Assembly: GCA_031841125.1 (NCBI GenBank)
Contig: CM063109.1
Location: forward strand, 23,655,321 to 23,719,320
Direction: 5' to 3'
Source: Acanthococcus lagerstroemiae
Taxonomy: Eukaryota > Arthropoda > Insecta > Hemiptera > Eriococcidae
DNA: 64,000 nt
In this document: positions 46,732 through 60,639 of the stretch, piece by piece
How the letters are laid out: every line of letters starts with the position of its first letter
Numbering within the stretch: position 1 is the stretch's first letter
Made by a program: the position numbers and the translations under genes
Notes under the pieces: model-generated
Database searches by the model: none
What the model was told of the DNA's origin: nothing
Seen by the model: only the letters and a program-made list of their open reading frames with translations

Positions 46732-49700
46732 ATTTGATTCCAAAAACATTTAACAGCTCTGGCGGAAAAAAAATCACGGATTTTATTTAAAAAAAATTAA
46801 TGCATAATGTGATTAAAAGTAAACGGGTACCGACTAAAATTGAAATTTTCGGAACATTATTTAAATTGTGAACAAACAATAAAAATTCAAATTCACTGCC
46901 AGAGGACTTCCTAAAAAGTTCGACATGGTATTCCGTATTCGAACGAAAACTGAAAATTAGTAAACTGAGACAAAATTCAAAACCATGGAAGAATAAACTA
47001 ACTTGGTTAGAAAAATAAAGCGATAAAAATAGCAAATTTTCCCACCGATTTTGCATGGCTAAAAAGCGATATAAATAGTTAATCGGAACTGTAATTCCGA
47101 TTCGATTAATTAAATAATTATGATTTTTAAAATAGAGTAAATATGAGGCTAACGATAGGAAAATTAATGTAAATGATGTATTTTGTGCCCAATACATAAT
47201 TTAAAATCTGATAATATAAAAATAGTGAGTAAATAATAAGAACACCAGGTAAATTCGTTAGAATTACGTGTGTTATGGTAACCCTGAATATGACGGCATT
47301 CTCCGAATTTACCTTCTTCATTGTAAAATGGACGTCTGCTACTACCCGGAAATTGTACATCGTGAAAAAGACGCCTAATATCTCGAAATTTCAAATAATT
47401 CAATATTCAAATTGTTCGAACAGCAATTTCAATTTATAAAGAATATAACTCATCTTACTCTTAGTGAAGGTAAAATTTTTGCTCATCAAATTTCAAATTC
47501 TGTGGAACATGCGTCGCGGCCCAGTCCTTACACTAACGAACTAAACATGAAATTCACATTTCATGTTCGTGAACTACAGAGCCCATGCGATCATCAGATC
47601 ACTGAACACGAGAACAATCTATCAATAATTCGTGTTCATCCACGTTCAACGACCTAAGTAAATTTAAATAAAAATTTACGAAAACATTTATACATAGATG
47701 GTCCACATTAAATTTTAAGCTAGCATTTCAGAGAAGAGTATCACGTCACGGGTAAACTACTTGAAATAATGATGATCAGCAAGAGATAATCGAGAATAAT
47801 GGAATTCAATGTCGAATATGCGGAGTATACTATTCTTTCTGACAAGTTAAGCCAAGTTTGTTTGGGGTTCGGTACTCAAATTTTGAACGAGGGCATAGAC
47901 GCATCATAAATTCCAAGATGATACACGAAAATTCCTGAAAATTTTCAAATGCAACACGTAACAGGTATGCGTAAACAGAACTTTCGCATGACGTGTCTCT
48001 TAATCCTGATCTTACGGAACTGAATAGGAGCCACGTAGGGAACATACTCTTTGGTTTCGAACCACATCCCCAAGTTGTATAAATTAAATTATTCTACAAT
48101 GTACTGTACAGAACAACAGTTATCCTGCAGATAACATAGGGTATAAATACTTTCATGTTGTTAACGAAGAAGCTAGGTAGCTATTTCAAAATACATATGT
48201 ACATGCTAATTTTTTGAGCCAGTACATAAATCCAGTAACTACAGTTTAAATCAACGAGCTCTATAAATATGAGCAAAATTCTGAAGAGTCGACTTTTTGA
48301 AGACTATCTCGAATTCAGGTTGTAGGTCAATCATGAAATAAGTAGTATACGAGTAAGGAAAATGTAACATGGATGTGGGTACACAAGGAAAGGATGCGCA
48401 ACTGCAAAACGATGATGCCAGAATTTTATGCTGCTGTTAAAGAAACCAAGAGTAAAGCGGCCATCAACGTTGTTTTGGGGACGGATTTAGGTGAACTTAT
48501 CAAACATTCGCCAAGTACAACAATTAAACTACAGTGACCTTCAGTAACAACGTGATTGAGTTGACGAGATTGAAACCAACAATACAGTTAAACGAAGATT
48601 CGGTTGCACCTTGAATAAGTTCCAAGTCATCAAGAATCATAGGAATGAAATAATAAAAGATGGACAATGGAGGTGATACGAGGATCACATTAGCTCTATT
48701 GGTTAAATGGAGTATTACAAACGCAATTAACGCATTTTCAAAATAACGTTACCTGAACTATGTGACCTAAATGATGATATGAGCAGTTGTACGCCTTTTA
48801 ATTTTCATATATGTATTCAGAGGATCTGTCATAGCAAAACTGGAACTTGAGATGTAACAAAATTGATAATTCTGTGATGTGTGATACAACGAAATTTGGA
48901 ATGTAACAAAAAATTTTGTTACACTGTAACAACGAATTAAATTTCATTTCACAGTCCTGCAGTCCATTCGTGTAAATATCTCAAGAGAAGGCATCCTCAA
49001 TTTTTTTTCTTCAGTATATCAATAATGAATTCAGAAAAGTTGATATCAGAAAAAAGCATTATCTGGATAACACTGTCTTTCCACCTGTTCCCTCATTTAA
49101 CAAATCAACAAATGAAAATTGAGGCCTTCAGCGGCAAAGCCAACCAAAGGTCCCAATCCACAAAGGAAAATATATCAGACTATCAATTATCAAACTAAAT
49201 CAAGTTCGAGATATGAAATGTTTTGATAAGGAATATTAGTTCATCACATTCCAATTTAAACCAACTCTATTTGCTCATTTTTCACCTGATGAAAGATCTG
49301 TGAAGACCACTGTGCAGTTGCGGCCACAGATATGCGGTTGCGGCATTGCAGATTGCAATGCAGCATTATACCGCAGATTGCAGATTTTATTTTGCTGGCA
49401 TACAGTGTTCAGAGGCCTTCAGAAACGTATGGGCCAAAAACAAAAAATTGGTCAAACCAATAAGAACAACCTCCAAATATTAACATACGAAAATCTCCAC
49501 CACTACACAAGTTCATTTGGTATTTGGTGAAAGTTATTTCTAACATCAACAAAATAAGATTAGTTATTTTCAATCCCCCTTATTGAGATAGGATAGCAGA
49601 GTTTCGAGTTTTGGATAACCACATCCGTCAGAATCGAAATTCTCAACTTCAAGTTTGCTGAAGTATCATTCGAATTACTCTCAAAACTGTATAGCTTGTT

Positions 49701-49980
49701 ACACTGGATTCCTGAATTGACACAATTGGTTTAAAATGACGTGATGGTTCTGAGGTACATAACTCCTTCATATTATAAAATGAGAAGGGTCAGGCAATTT
49801 TTATGACCTTGAAATAGCTTTCTGGTTTCTGCATATATCGCTGCTATAATGTTGCCAGCAATGTTTTATGCACCCAAATAGTGTTATCAGCTTATCACAC
49901 CACTATCAAGCAAATATCATTCATGAATCATCTGGTAAATTACCTACTTGAATCGACCACACCCGGGCTATATGCATAAT
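46732..49980. other. CoREST upstream region, no gene seen
   Basis: Should hold the CoREST promoter and any untranslated 5' exons. Minus-strand open frames near 47.2 kb (start MYWAQNTSF) are AT-rich, unconserved to my eye and lack a domain. Confidence 0.4.
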
Positions 49981-50768
49981 ATGTACGCTATTCAGCAAGA
50001 GGGAACCAATTAGCAAAATCCGCTTTTTGAGAACACTGATTCGAAGTTCAAGAGCTATCTATGTACAAACTATATGATACAGCGTTGACTGACAAGCGTT
50101 TCAACTTGAGTATACATTTTTGAATCGGGGGCCCAATTTTGAAAAATTCTACTTCTTACACTCTTTCTGATTGATCAGGATTGGCATGTTTTAAAACAAG
50201 TTGTTTCAAAACACGTTTTAATAATGTTTTAAAACAAGGAAAAAAACAATCATAGTTTTAAAACAAATATGTGTTTTAAAACGTTTTTGTTTGTTTAAAA
50301 CATGTTTTTTTGTTTAAAACGTGTTTTTTTGTTTAAAACGTGTTTTTTTGTTTAAAACGTGTTTTTTGTAACCATTCCCCCCCCCCCATTTTCTTTAAGA
50401 TTTTCTCACCCAGATCATACAGGGACCAAAATAATTTGTCAAGTACGAATAAATTTCAAAATTTTGCGCAAAAATTTACAGAATGATTTGATATTAGTGA
50501 CAATTATCAACACATTTGTTGGTCCAACAACAAGTATTCTTGCCAACAGTAACTCACTGTGTGACGTCAGAGTTGAAGGTTGAATAATGGAACAAAAAGG
50601 TAAGACAAAAGGTCGGAAATAGGAAAAAACAACAACAAAAACACATGTTTTAAAACAAAAAAAAAACCAGTTGTTTTGTTCTTTTTTAAAAAAACAACGT
50701 TTTTTCCAACCTAGCTTTCCAACGATACTAATAACTCAGTTGTTCACAAATGTTAGTTGGTTCTCTCA
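49981..50768 (-). mobile_element. 250 bp TGGACGC MITE, copy 4, split by a later insertion
   Basis: Left part 49981-50170 matches the family up to CTCTTTC; right part resumes at about 50711 with CTTTCCAACGATACTAATAA. The last 20 bp are degraded. The 540 bp between is a separate insertion. Confidence 0.7.
50171..50710. mobile_element. insertion rich in GTTTTAAAAC
   Basis: Interrupts a MITE, with ctttc on both sides. Built of GTTTTAAAAC and GTTTAAAACGTG repeats (four near-identical tandem units at about 50290-50365), a poly-C tract near 50378 and unique sequence in the middle. No transposase. Confidence 0.55.
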
Positions 50769-51260
50769 AAAAAAAACCAGAGCGGTGTTCTCCCAAAAAA
50801 TTCCCGTTTCCCATTCCCAATAATTTAACAATTTTAAGTGAAAATTCCAGTTTTCAATTTTCCCATAAAATGGTGCAATAAAAATTCCCTACCTCCGTTA
50901 CAATAGGGATTCCTACTTCCCAAATTCCCAACTGGAAACATATGGGGAAATCTAGAAATCTAGTGACAGAGTGTGTATGCCAAGCTAGCCCTGTTTCATG
51001 GTGATAAGCATAATTTGTCACTTGATATTTAATTTAGTTTTCAGAAAAATAATATGAAAAACGTACGTACATCCTGAAATCTGATTTCCAGATAATATCA
51101 AGTTTCAAGTGTTTATAATAAAACTTTTTTTCGGTAGGGGAAAAATTTTCGAATTCTCGATTGAAAACATTTTGAGAAACAGTCCTCAGAAAACCCAGTG
51201 TACTGAAAAATTAGTCATGTAAGAAGGTATCTCTGGAAACTTGACTCCATGAAATGCAAT

Positions 51261-51506
51261 TGGACGCTGTTAAAGTGTAAGGGAACCAACCAGCAAAATC
51301 TGTTTTTTGAGAACACGTGATTTGAAGTTCAAGAGCCATGTAGAAACTATATGACATAGCGTTTACTGAGAAGCTTTTTTTTCGTTTTTTCAATGTGAGT
51401 ACACATTTTTGAATCAGAGGGGCCCAATCTTGAAAAATTCCAACAATACTAATAACTCATTTTGTTTACAAATGTTGGTTGGTTCCCTTACACTTAACTG
51501 CGTCCA
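51261..51506 (-). mobile_element. 250 bp TGGACGC MITE, copy 5
   Basis: Ends TGGACGCTGTTAAAGTGTAA and CTTAACTGCGTCCA, with the GAACACGTGATT and GCCATGTAGAAACTATA landmarks intact. The surrounding 51240-51393 minus frame is a shadow. Confidence 0.8.
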
Positions 51507-52732
51507 ATTATCGATCTTCCCATGATTCAACAGCAAAGTAACTGACATCTGGCTGATGTTTTTGGCAATCTTACCAACGTTAGGATCCTAGTAAAGTTAT
51601 TTTCAAACAGCTCTCAACTAGATATTTGTAAAAAAAAACTTGTCCCAAGTTTGACTTTAACGTCCATAAGCTAACAATTTTTGTTTGAATTTGCCTTGAA
51701 AATAATTTTGGACGCATTGGTGACGAAATAATAATGCGTGTTTTTCCATTGGAAAGTGCAGTATAGTTCATTACTATCCCAAAACATTGATAAGCATCAT
51801 TTTTTTGAGTGCGGGAAAGGCAGGAAGGCCCAAAAATGCGAGCGTACCACCAGTCTGGGAGGTTCGAATCTTGCTGAAGATGAGGATTCAAATTGTATAG
51901 TTTCATCAAATGCTGAACTTTGTCTGGTTTGTTATTTTAGAACTACTTAGTTCAATTTACTGAATAATGGTATCCCATGAGATCCAGATGTTCAATTAAA
52001 ACCTAATACTGATAAGACAAACTGAGCTCCATGTAAGTTTAGTTCCAGGATGAAATTCCAATCATATGTTACATGATTGAAATTTGAAACCCTCTAGTTC
52101 TAGAATTCTGAAATCACTTGAAATATTAGAATAAAAGAATCAGAGACAAGGAATTGCCTATGGTCTATTCTTTGGAATAAAAGTAAAATGTGAATTGCAA
52201 CTTTGCAACCCTGCACCAGGCTGTATTCCAGTGTTCCAGCAACTGAACTCGCAAATAAAATTATAAAAATTTTGAACTTCAAAATTCATATATCACACTT
52301 TCTGAAACAAAATTAATTTTATGGTTAAACCCATGTTTTCCCATCATTAAAATAATCTCAGGATCAGATCACTATTCAAATTTGTAGCATCTCTGCTTGG
52401 ATTTAGTTTTCATCGGACCAATCCATGCAGTACTCATATGAAGTCAGGTCACAAAACTTCCAAATTCTAACTCATCCACCCATTTGGTAACATATTTGCA
52501 AATTTCTATTGCCGTTTCAAGATTTAAGATCAAGTTATAGTTTTTGGCAGGACTTTGGAGATTACAAAATCAGGGCGGGCATTTGAAAGACTTTTTCTAT
52601 CAACCGTGTGGTACAGAAGCACAATATGCATTCATCAAATCAAGCATATGATGAATGACTATAAATTAATTGGAAGGGAACTGAAAGCCCATAAATCCAT
52701 ACCTCCATCCTACAACCATTAGCAGAACTCTA

Positions 52733-52774
52733 CATTTACATCTAGTAAATACTCATTTACATCTAGTAAATACT
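52733..52774. repeat. perfect 21 bp tandem duplication
   Basis: Two exact copies of a 21 bp unit starting CATTTACATCTAGTAAATAC, head to tail; very recent slippage or fill-in. Confidence 0.85.
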
Positions 52775-55371
52775 CTCTGGTGGCTTTCTTCTTGGTTCAG
52801 AAAGGTCCAGATCAGAGAACTGTGGTTCAGAGTTCCATTCACCAGTAAGCGAATATTCTTAAAAAATAAACAGGATCATGGAGCCAAGATGAATTTTTGA
52901 TTAAATTACATAGACACTGATGAAACATTTGTCAGTCCACTTTGTAAGACCAGAAAATCAGCGCACTGTACAGCTTGATCAATACATTGACCGGCTAAGT
53001 ATCACATGTATTTACATCAACTAACTACATACATCTCTCGCCTGTTGTTCATAACCGCAACAGCATCAATAAAACATCACTTCCAAGTTGCACATTTGGC
53101 GGATGTATTGATTCAAACGATGGGGGAAAATATTCCATTTTATACGGTTATTTAATATCATAAATATATAAGATATTACCAACGCAGTAGGCGATTTATT
53201 CTATAATACATTTACAATACGTCTTACAAAAAATATACTGGTAAATTATTCAACTGGTACTTACATGGCGTTTAAAAAGTCAATGCAGGGAAACTTGAAG
53301 CGTTGTAGATTGCCGAGACTCTCTTTTACAACAAAATATTCTAGAAGAACACTATTTCTGGATAATGGGTACGTTAGAACCGCGCAAAGCGCCTTTTCAC
53401 TCAAACCTCAATATATTCTCGAATCAAAATCAAAACTCTCAAATTTGATCCCATCATGTTGACCAAATTAAGAACCTGAAAATTTTAAATTGAACTTTTC
53501 TATTAATTTTTGTTGTTATAAATGGCGATACTGTTTTGAAATCTTTGATCCTTGATCTTGACCAGAAACCGTGATGGATTGCGTAGTCTACATGGAGCCG
53601 GTGGTTATACATTCAATGCTGACGAATGTGTGTTGCTTCTACTTGATGTGTTTATTTATTCGATTTATATTTGAAAACGAAAACCATAATTATTTTTGTT
53701 TTGTAAAATTTTACTCAACCGCCGTTCGATTGTTTGCGGTTACATTATAATTCTTCTGTATTCGGTATGTTACATGACCATACTTCAGTGCACGTTTAGT
53801 ATGAAGTTTTCTCGTGTCAAAATGGAGGAAAGCTGAGTGTAGTCATTCGTAGTATTCCAGCTGCATAGATGTACGAAGGTAAGTGCAGTAAATATCATTT
53901 CCTTGCTAATTCCAAATGGTTAAAAGACTCGTCGTTCATAGAGAATCTGTGAAACGATTTACTGTCGTTTCATGAATAGATATCGTTGTAGAATTCTGTC
54001 GATATAGTGAGGATTAATTCTTGCGGTGTGCCTATTATCTATAATAGATAACTGTACAGTTTCACTAATTGCAAGCTATAGCATGATAATGAAAGAAACA
54101 CGGGGAAGTAAGTTGGAGAAGCGCGGAAAGAATTGGAAATTGCATCAAAGATACTCGTCATCGAATAAATTGTACGACCTCTACTTCAGTACTTCAGATA
54201 ACCTTATCAATGTGTCAACTAACAGTTTCTATTCTGGACAAATTGCTCGAGTTGCGGATTATTTTCCGTATTAAAATTGCCTGTTGTCACTTTACGGTAG
54301 AGGAAAAATACGTGCAATAATTCGAAGATGGATTTGCTTACAGACATGTAAATTTTCATGAGATATTTTACTATGGTGATGGAAGAAATACAGCACATGT
54401 TTCAGCTTTTCTGTTGATTCGTTTCGATTTAAACAATTTTTACCTTTCTGAAAGGTATGTGTCTTTCACTGATCGATCGAGATTGATAGCCGTGGCAAGG
54501 GCATGAAATATCAATAAGCGAAGGTAAACCTTGTATGACATTTTGGGCCCATATTTTATTCTTGTTGATGTTAATAATGCATGCTGACTATTACGTTTGG
54601 AGTTTAAGAGGAGGGAACTCAAAAAGAATTACTTCATTATCAACAATCGAACAGAATGTAAAATTTAATATCCGATCAGTACTGGAAAATTACAATTTTT
54701 GTTTGTTGATGTTGATCTACGAAATTTTTAAATTATAGGATAGGAAGCAAGCCCTTGATGAGAACATCGCGCATATATCATTCACAAACCAGTTTCGCTC
54801 ATCATTGCACAATTCGTAAATGTTTTGAACACGAAGTCTACGGTGATACGGTGAACTATGACGCAATTGAGAAATATATTTTACAACACATGAGCGTGAG
54901 TGGGTTACCTTGTCATTTACAGTAAATTATCCACGTGGTTGTCTGAACTATTTGGTAGCTCAGTGTGTTGTGATATTAGTGAGAAGATATTCGAACGTGT
55001 TTTGTGAAAACAACGGTGGCTTTTTCTTTGACCTTTGACCCGTAAATGCTTGCAGATGGTAGATGGACTTGCGAGTTCTTAATGCCGAGTCAAAACCGAA
55101 TTACGCGATAAGTTGTACAAATTGGTCATCAGTGCTTCCGGTTCTGCTTGACCTGCTGACCTCCCATTCTCTCGTGCCAGATAAGGATACGAAGCGTGTG
55201 ATTTGAATCTTTCTTGAACAAACATCCGTAGTTAAAAACCAATTGATAACGATAATGATTCACTGGTGTGAAGTATTATGTACTTAGGTTCTTATCTTAA
55301 AGTTGTGATTCGTATCGAAACTGAGACTTCACTTCGTGTTTCAATATTTACACTGGCTTGCTGTAGAGAAC

Positions 55372-55414
55372 TTCGATTTGAAAAAGAGATTCGATTTGAA
55401 AAAGAGATTCGATT
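55372..55414. repeat. 18 bp tandem repeat
   Basis: TTCGATTTGAAAAAGAGA twice, exact, then a partial third unit. Confidence 0.85.
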
Positions 55415-57311
55415 GTACGCAGTGAAGGTATTGAAATTTGAAATGTGTACTTCCAAGAAAGCAGGGGCGAATTCGAACTCTGAAAGCTAACTGAAAAATG
55501 TCAAACTCAACTTTTTATTTTCATCACCCCTTCGCTATGTTTCTCTTGGCGTTGTTCGCTCCTCAGCCATTGTAAGCTCTGGACTCACATTCCAGTCAGT
55601 TCTTGAGAAGTGCATTGGTCCCCTGAGAAATTACATGGTTAAACGTCTTGAGGGGGCCGGCATAGAAATAATGAGTTAGAAATTCGAAACTTCCCCACCT
55701 TGGAGAGTGAGCGCCTTAAATACTGTCTTCGTGTTCGTTCTTATCAATGAACTGCACTGTTCTTGTGAAAAAAAAATTAATTTGGTAATCTCTCGTAGTA
55801 TGGCTATAAAATGGAGATTTTGATCGCAGTCTGAGAAAGGTCTCCGACGGTATTAACCCCTTTCCCGGCAGTCTGTATAGGAAAGGGTCTCACTCGTGTA
55901 CGCATGCTACCGTCTGTGACTTTCTCGCGTTGCATTCAAGGTCTGGTTCGAGCTGTCTGCTGTCTATCGATTAGCTTTAAAAAAAATACGTTCGCGTACG
56001 AGGCAGACGTGACGCGAATGCATTAAGGTGGAATTTCTCCCGGAAAAAGTGGTTGATAGGGTTCCAAAATTCAGGCTCACAAATTAGCTACCCTCTGCAA
56101 ATGGTTTTGATACGAGGGTAGTAGTGGTTGGGTTGGCCCGTTCAGAAATCGAGAATTGGTCAGTCAACTGTTTTGATTTTTGACGAAATTATTATTACGA
56201 TTCTTATTTTGCAATGTGTCCACATTGTATGCATTCATTTGTGAAACGGAAGTACAGTTCTAGACCCTAAACGTCAGTCAAGGTGAATTTTTGCGAACCA
56301 GTAGGATAATAACAGAGAGATTTAGATTGTTTGATAATGCCAAGAAAACAACAAAAGTGTATTTTTAAAACAGACGTGAAATCTCATTTAGAATATACTC
56401 GTTTGGCTCTCGTACTTCATTGCTCGCATACTTAGCCGTTACTTAATTTATACGATACACATTCGATTCGGTTTTGCTTTTAACACATACTTGATTTTTT
56501 GTTGTATAAAATGAGTGAGTCGGTGTCTACGTGTGTCCTGTCGACGTAGGCTGTTTGTAGACGCAATGAAGACACCGTGATTGGTGTTCGAAGTTGAAAT
56601 CTGGTCGGTCTTAACTTGGCTGATGTAGACATCAGCTGGGGGCCTCGTCATTGATGTTACATAATTATGAATGGGACATTGCTTTACATGTTGGGGAAGG
56701 TGTTGGACTTCTGTTGCGTTTCGTTGGTGGTATTTGAAGTCATCGGCCAGCCTCTCTCATTTTAAAATTTCTTATACGTCACTAGTCAGAATGCCAGTTG
56801 AATGTACCCCGCATTTTGTGACGAAAAGGTGCCATTTGGCCGATCTGTAGTTGAAATCCTAAAGAATAGTTTAAAAAATGTGACCACCATCAGGGCCATG
56901 GCCAGCCCACCTGTAGAATCATAAGTTCCCTCTTTTTAGTTTTTCTTCAATAACTTCACAACAGTAAGTATTCTGCAACAGATTATTTGGCAAAATTTCG
57001 CTGAATTTGCATAAAAATGGCTTTTGACAAGTCTGTTATATCTGTTTTGGGAACTCCGGAAACGAGAAGTCTAAAATTAGTTTGAATAATACAACCGTTG
57101 AACATAGGCCTTATGGAGCATAATGCCATTTTAGGGAGATTTTCTTCATTTCACGGTCTACAAGTAATAGTACCGATGCCAGTTCTGCGTGGAATTATTT
57201 CCTGTTATTGTAGTTGATCATCCCTGGCAATTATTTCTGTGTTCCGGTCGCTGCCCTTTCAGTACCCTCACAAATTATAGTGTTAGTTTACGAGTATTGA
57301 AATGGGGTGTA

Positions 57312-57478
57312 TTGGGACTTAAACCTAAATTGCATGTGTTGGTAGCACTGTCAGTATGTTCATTGTACTCTTATCACTTTGGGGTGACCAAAGACCAGTC
57401 GATCACCCCAAACTGATAACAATACCCATAAAACGTTTGCCTATGGTAACGCTACCTAGGTGAGGTTTGAACCCCAAT
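57312..57478. mobile_element. 167 bp repeat with inverted ends, copy 2
   Basis: Counterpart of 16259-16427, same orientation. Here the internal stem is better preserved (CACTTTGGGGTGA against TCACCCCAAACTGA). Confidence 0.7.
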
Positions 57479-58229
57479 TAATGAAAGAAATTTTTGCATT
57501 TCTCACGCGGACCAGAAGTGAAATCAATATATCAACTTGTGGGATTGAAGCTGACGACACCAATTTTGTTATTGATTTTACCCAAAATTAAAAATTGTGG
57601 ACCTGGGAGTGGGGGTTGTGAAATAAAATTGTCATAAAATACTATATGGATATGGAATAGTGGGTTTTTAAGGCCGCTGATTTTCATTTTTTGATATCAT
57701 TTTGATGTGAAAATTGGGCCATCTATAATTGAAGGAGGGAGGGTTAAAATATGATTATCTAATACCGTAAACCGGGGCTACTTTACATTTGCGGGCTAAC
57801 TTCAATAGTACCTGTTTATACAGCGTTAGCGAGGAGAATTGTACAATCTAGAAAAGAGGGAACATTGATTGTGGTTGTGGTCTCATTGTGTTCCTGGATG
57901 TTTAATCGATCAGGTTTGGTATTTTCGAGCCAAAAAAAGTATATTTAACGGTGTTTGAGAACACTGCAAAAATATCAGTGCCAAGCAAGGTGAAAATGTT
58001 GGGTTACAAAATTCCCTCTATTTACAGTATACAGTACTATGGAATGTGTTTTTTATCGTGATGTAAACCGAGGCAGAATTTTATCAGCTTTCGAACGATG
58101 TATGATAGTATGGGGAAAGATGCGTGCACAGCCATGATTTTTTGATTTTTGAGAACTGAAATTCGCCTAATAATAAGCCTACTGACTATGGAGTTCTGTT
58201 TTAATTGGAATGAAACTGTTTTATGATTA

Positions 58230-58261
58230 TAAAAATAATAATAATAATAATAATAATAATA
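58230..58261. repeat. (AAT)n microsatellite
   Basis: About ten perfect AAT units. Followed at 58274-58317 by a perfect 12 bp inverted repeat, ATTCCCTCTGTC and GACAGAGGGAAT, with a 20 bp loop. Confidence 0.9.
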
Positions 58262-59109
58262 AAGTATATTTTAATTCCCTCTGTCACAGCCGGTTGGCCA
58301 ATTACGACAGAGGGAATCACGACAAAGAAAAAATAAATGAATGAAAAAAAAACAGAAAAAAAAAACAAACGAGACCTAAATAAAAGAAAAAAAACCAGAA
58401 AAGTAGAAAAAAAATGAATGTAAGAAGTAAAAGTCAATTACTTCAAGAGACAGTTATTGAAGATACATAATATCTTTACCCCCCCGCCTTTCAACAACTT
58501 GAAGAAAATCAGGGCCGTGTGCAAGATTTGTTTGTAAGATGGGTTTTATAATTTGAAAATGTAAAATTTTTGAATGTCAATAAATTTGCGTTAAAAAAGT
58601 CTGTGTCGGTCAAAAGGTGGTTGAATCTATTCCCCCCTGCAGTAAAACCTGAAAAGTTAGAAGTAAGCTATGTACTTCCATAAACTCCTATTAATGGAAC
58701 TATTTAAACATTAGTGGACTTCGCCGGGGTACCGGGGGTCTAAATAAGCTAAGCTTTCCTTCCCCTCCAGAAGGTTGACTTTGACCCCAAAACATAATAA
58801 CATGCTTTGTTTTTTCCTCTTTATTCCTCGTATTCGTTCTTTCTGCCTTTAGATTGTTGGGGTAGCAATTCATTGGGCTCGAGAGGGGGCGAACCCCTGT
58901 CGGCTGGGGTGAGAGGTTCAAAGTAGTTCGAAAATGCCGATTCGGTGAAAACACTTTTCATGCAAAAATCGAAAATAAAATATGAGTTTCTTTTTGATTG
59001 GTGTTGGAAAGGTCAACTTAATACTCGTAATACAGAAATCTTCCATCCAACTACAAAAAAAGAAAAAGAAAAAACGGAGAAAAACTTCGCAGTTTTTTCG
59101 CATTTTGCC

Positions 59110-60637
59110 GACCGACAATGAAAATGTCAGATTACCCACTCAGTGACACAAATACTTTTCATCCAAAAAAATCAACAAAAAAACCGCTCACAGAGGCAGC
59201 CAAAGCTTCTACTCTCCTCTCAGCCCTCAGGCAGTGGCTGTCTATTATCCAAGGGAAACTCAAGCAGGCTGTCCATGATCTCCGAGCTGCCCGGCACCGC
59301 TGGTAGCTGTCCAGAGATCCTGTAGACGACTGTCCATGCGAGCCATAGCTTTGATGGCAGCCCATAATTCTCGATCCTTCGAAGAACTCCTACTCTCCCT
59401 TGACACCACAGAGAAGGCTGGCTACTCTTCCTGGAGGGTGGCTAGTGCCAAGAAGATCACACCGGGATTCAGTTCTCCGCTTCGCAGCCCTTTACAGGCA
59501 TGTGGGTATGCAGGGATCCTGATAAGGCTGAGCTGTTCGCGGAGCATCTCACCAACATCTTCAAGCCCACCAACGTTCCTACTGATCTTCCATCACTCAC
59601 TCGCATGGAAGGACCTTCTACTAAAGCTCGTCTCACCCAGAGAAATTATAACCCCTATCGATCGTCTTAATGTGCGGAAGGCCGCGGGATTTGATCGCAT
59701 CTCTGCTAAAAAGCTAAGGGAAGCACCCTGGAAGGCAATTGTTATGTTGATCTACATCTTCAGTGCATGTCTGAAACTTAGCTACTTCTCAACAACCTGG
59801 AAGACTGCTAGAGTTATTATGATCCCGAAGCTGGGCAAGCCAGTGGAGGGCCCTGCTCTCTTCTTCCAGTGATCTCCAAGCTCTTGGAGAAGCTCTTGTA
59901 CACTCGATCTCAAAACACTCCCTGACCATCAGTTTGGGTTGCGGAACAAGCACTCCACGGTTGAACAGGTGCACAGGGTGGTCTCTGTGGTCCGATTCGC
60001 GTTGGAAGCGAAGCAACACTGCCCAGCCGCATTCCTGGACGTCAGCCAGGCCTTTGATCGGGTCTGGCTGGAGGGGCTCCACCACAAAGTCAGCCAGTAT
60101 CTTCCCGCTTCCTATGATGATCTCCTAAGACCATACCTTCACAACCGGTCATTCTTTGTACACTTTGGCAGTGCCACCTCTGCCCTATCTCCAATCCAAG
60201 CTGGGGTGTTACAAGGCAGCGTGTTAGGACCGCTGACTCACGCCCGTTATCTTGGAGTCCATCTCGATCGTCGGCTCACTTGGAAGGAGGACATTTCGGC
60301 CAAGTGGGGTTGTGCAGCGGACAGCAACATCGAGGTGCTGCAAAGACTCCAGAATAACATACTGCGGAAAATGGTGGGCGCTCCCTGGTATGTCCGGAAC
60401 GATCTGCTCCACCAGAACATCAACATCGAGTTGGTACAGCAGGCCATCCATCGGCTAGCCAGTTCCTACGAACAACGCCTACATCGTCATCCCAACACCC
60501 TCGCTCTTCGCCTGCTTGAGGTTCCTCTGATCACTCGGCTCAAAAGAAAACTTCCTGCTGATATTTCTGAGTGCACTTTCCACCTCCTAGTCGTACCTGT
60601 TACCCTATATATGTCCTGCATTTTGACCGCCTCCTGA
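59110..60637 (+). pseudogene. broken Jockey-like non-LTR retrotransposon (reverse transcriptase)
   Basis: GC-rich block in AT-rich DNA. Plus-strand pieces in shifting frames reproduce a Jockey-clade RT: KAAGFDRISAKKLREAPWKA and ARVIMIPKLGKP (frame 59336-59872), then after a frameshift near 59870 HQFGLRNKHSTVEQVHRVV, AAFLDVSQAFDRVW and GVLQGSVLGP (frame 59939-60637). An internal deletion at about 60230 joins LGP directly to the C-terminal ARYLGVHLDRRLTWK, removing the FADD catalytic box. The endonuclease domain and gag are missing and the 3' end has no obvious poly-A. It is dead. It sits alone and does not overlap a host gene. Confidence 0.9.
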
Positions 60638-60639
60638 CC

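Larger units (their letters stand above)
51510..57310. other. intergenic, no gene supported
   Basis: No frame resembling a known protein and no convincing exon pair. A plus-strand ATG at 53869 followed at once by a good donor (GAAG|GTAAGT) could be a first exon, but nothing downstream supports it. Holds two small perfect tandem duplications listed separately. Confidence 0.4.

Noticed and set aside
46787..47197. 136-codon minus-strand frame MYWAQNTSF
   Set aside because: AT-rich, hydrophobic by composition, no family resemblance, upstream of the CoREST start.
51800..51880. B-box-like GGTTCGAATCT suggesting a tRNA or tRNA-derived SINE
   Set aside because: No matching A box or cloverleaf could be folded and no repeat copies were seen.
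53865..53890. Plus-strand ATG followed by a strong donor (MYE, then GTAAGT)
   Set aside because: Too short, with no partner exon or family evidence downstream.
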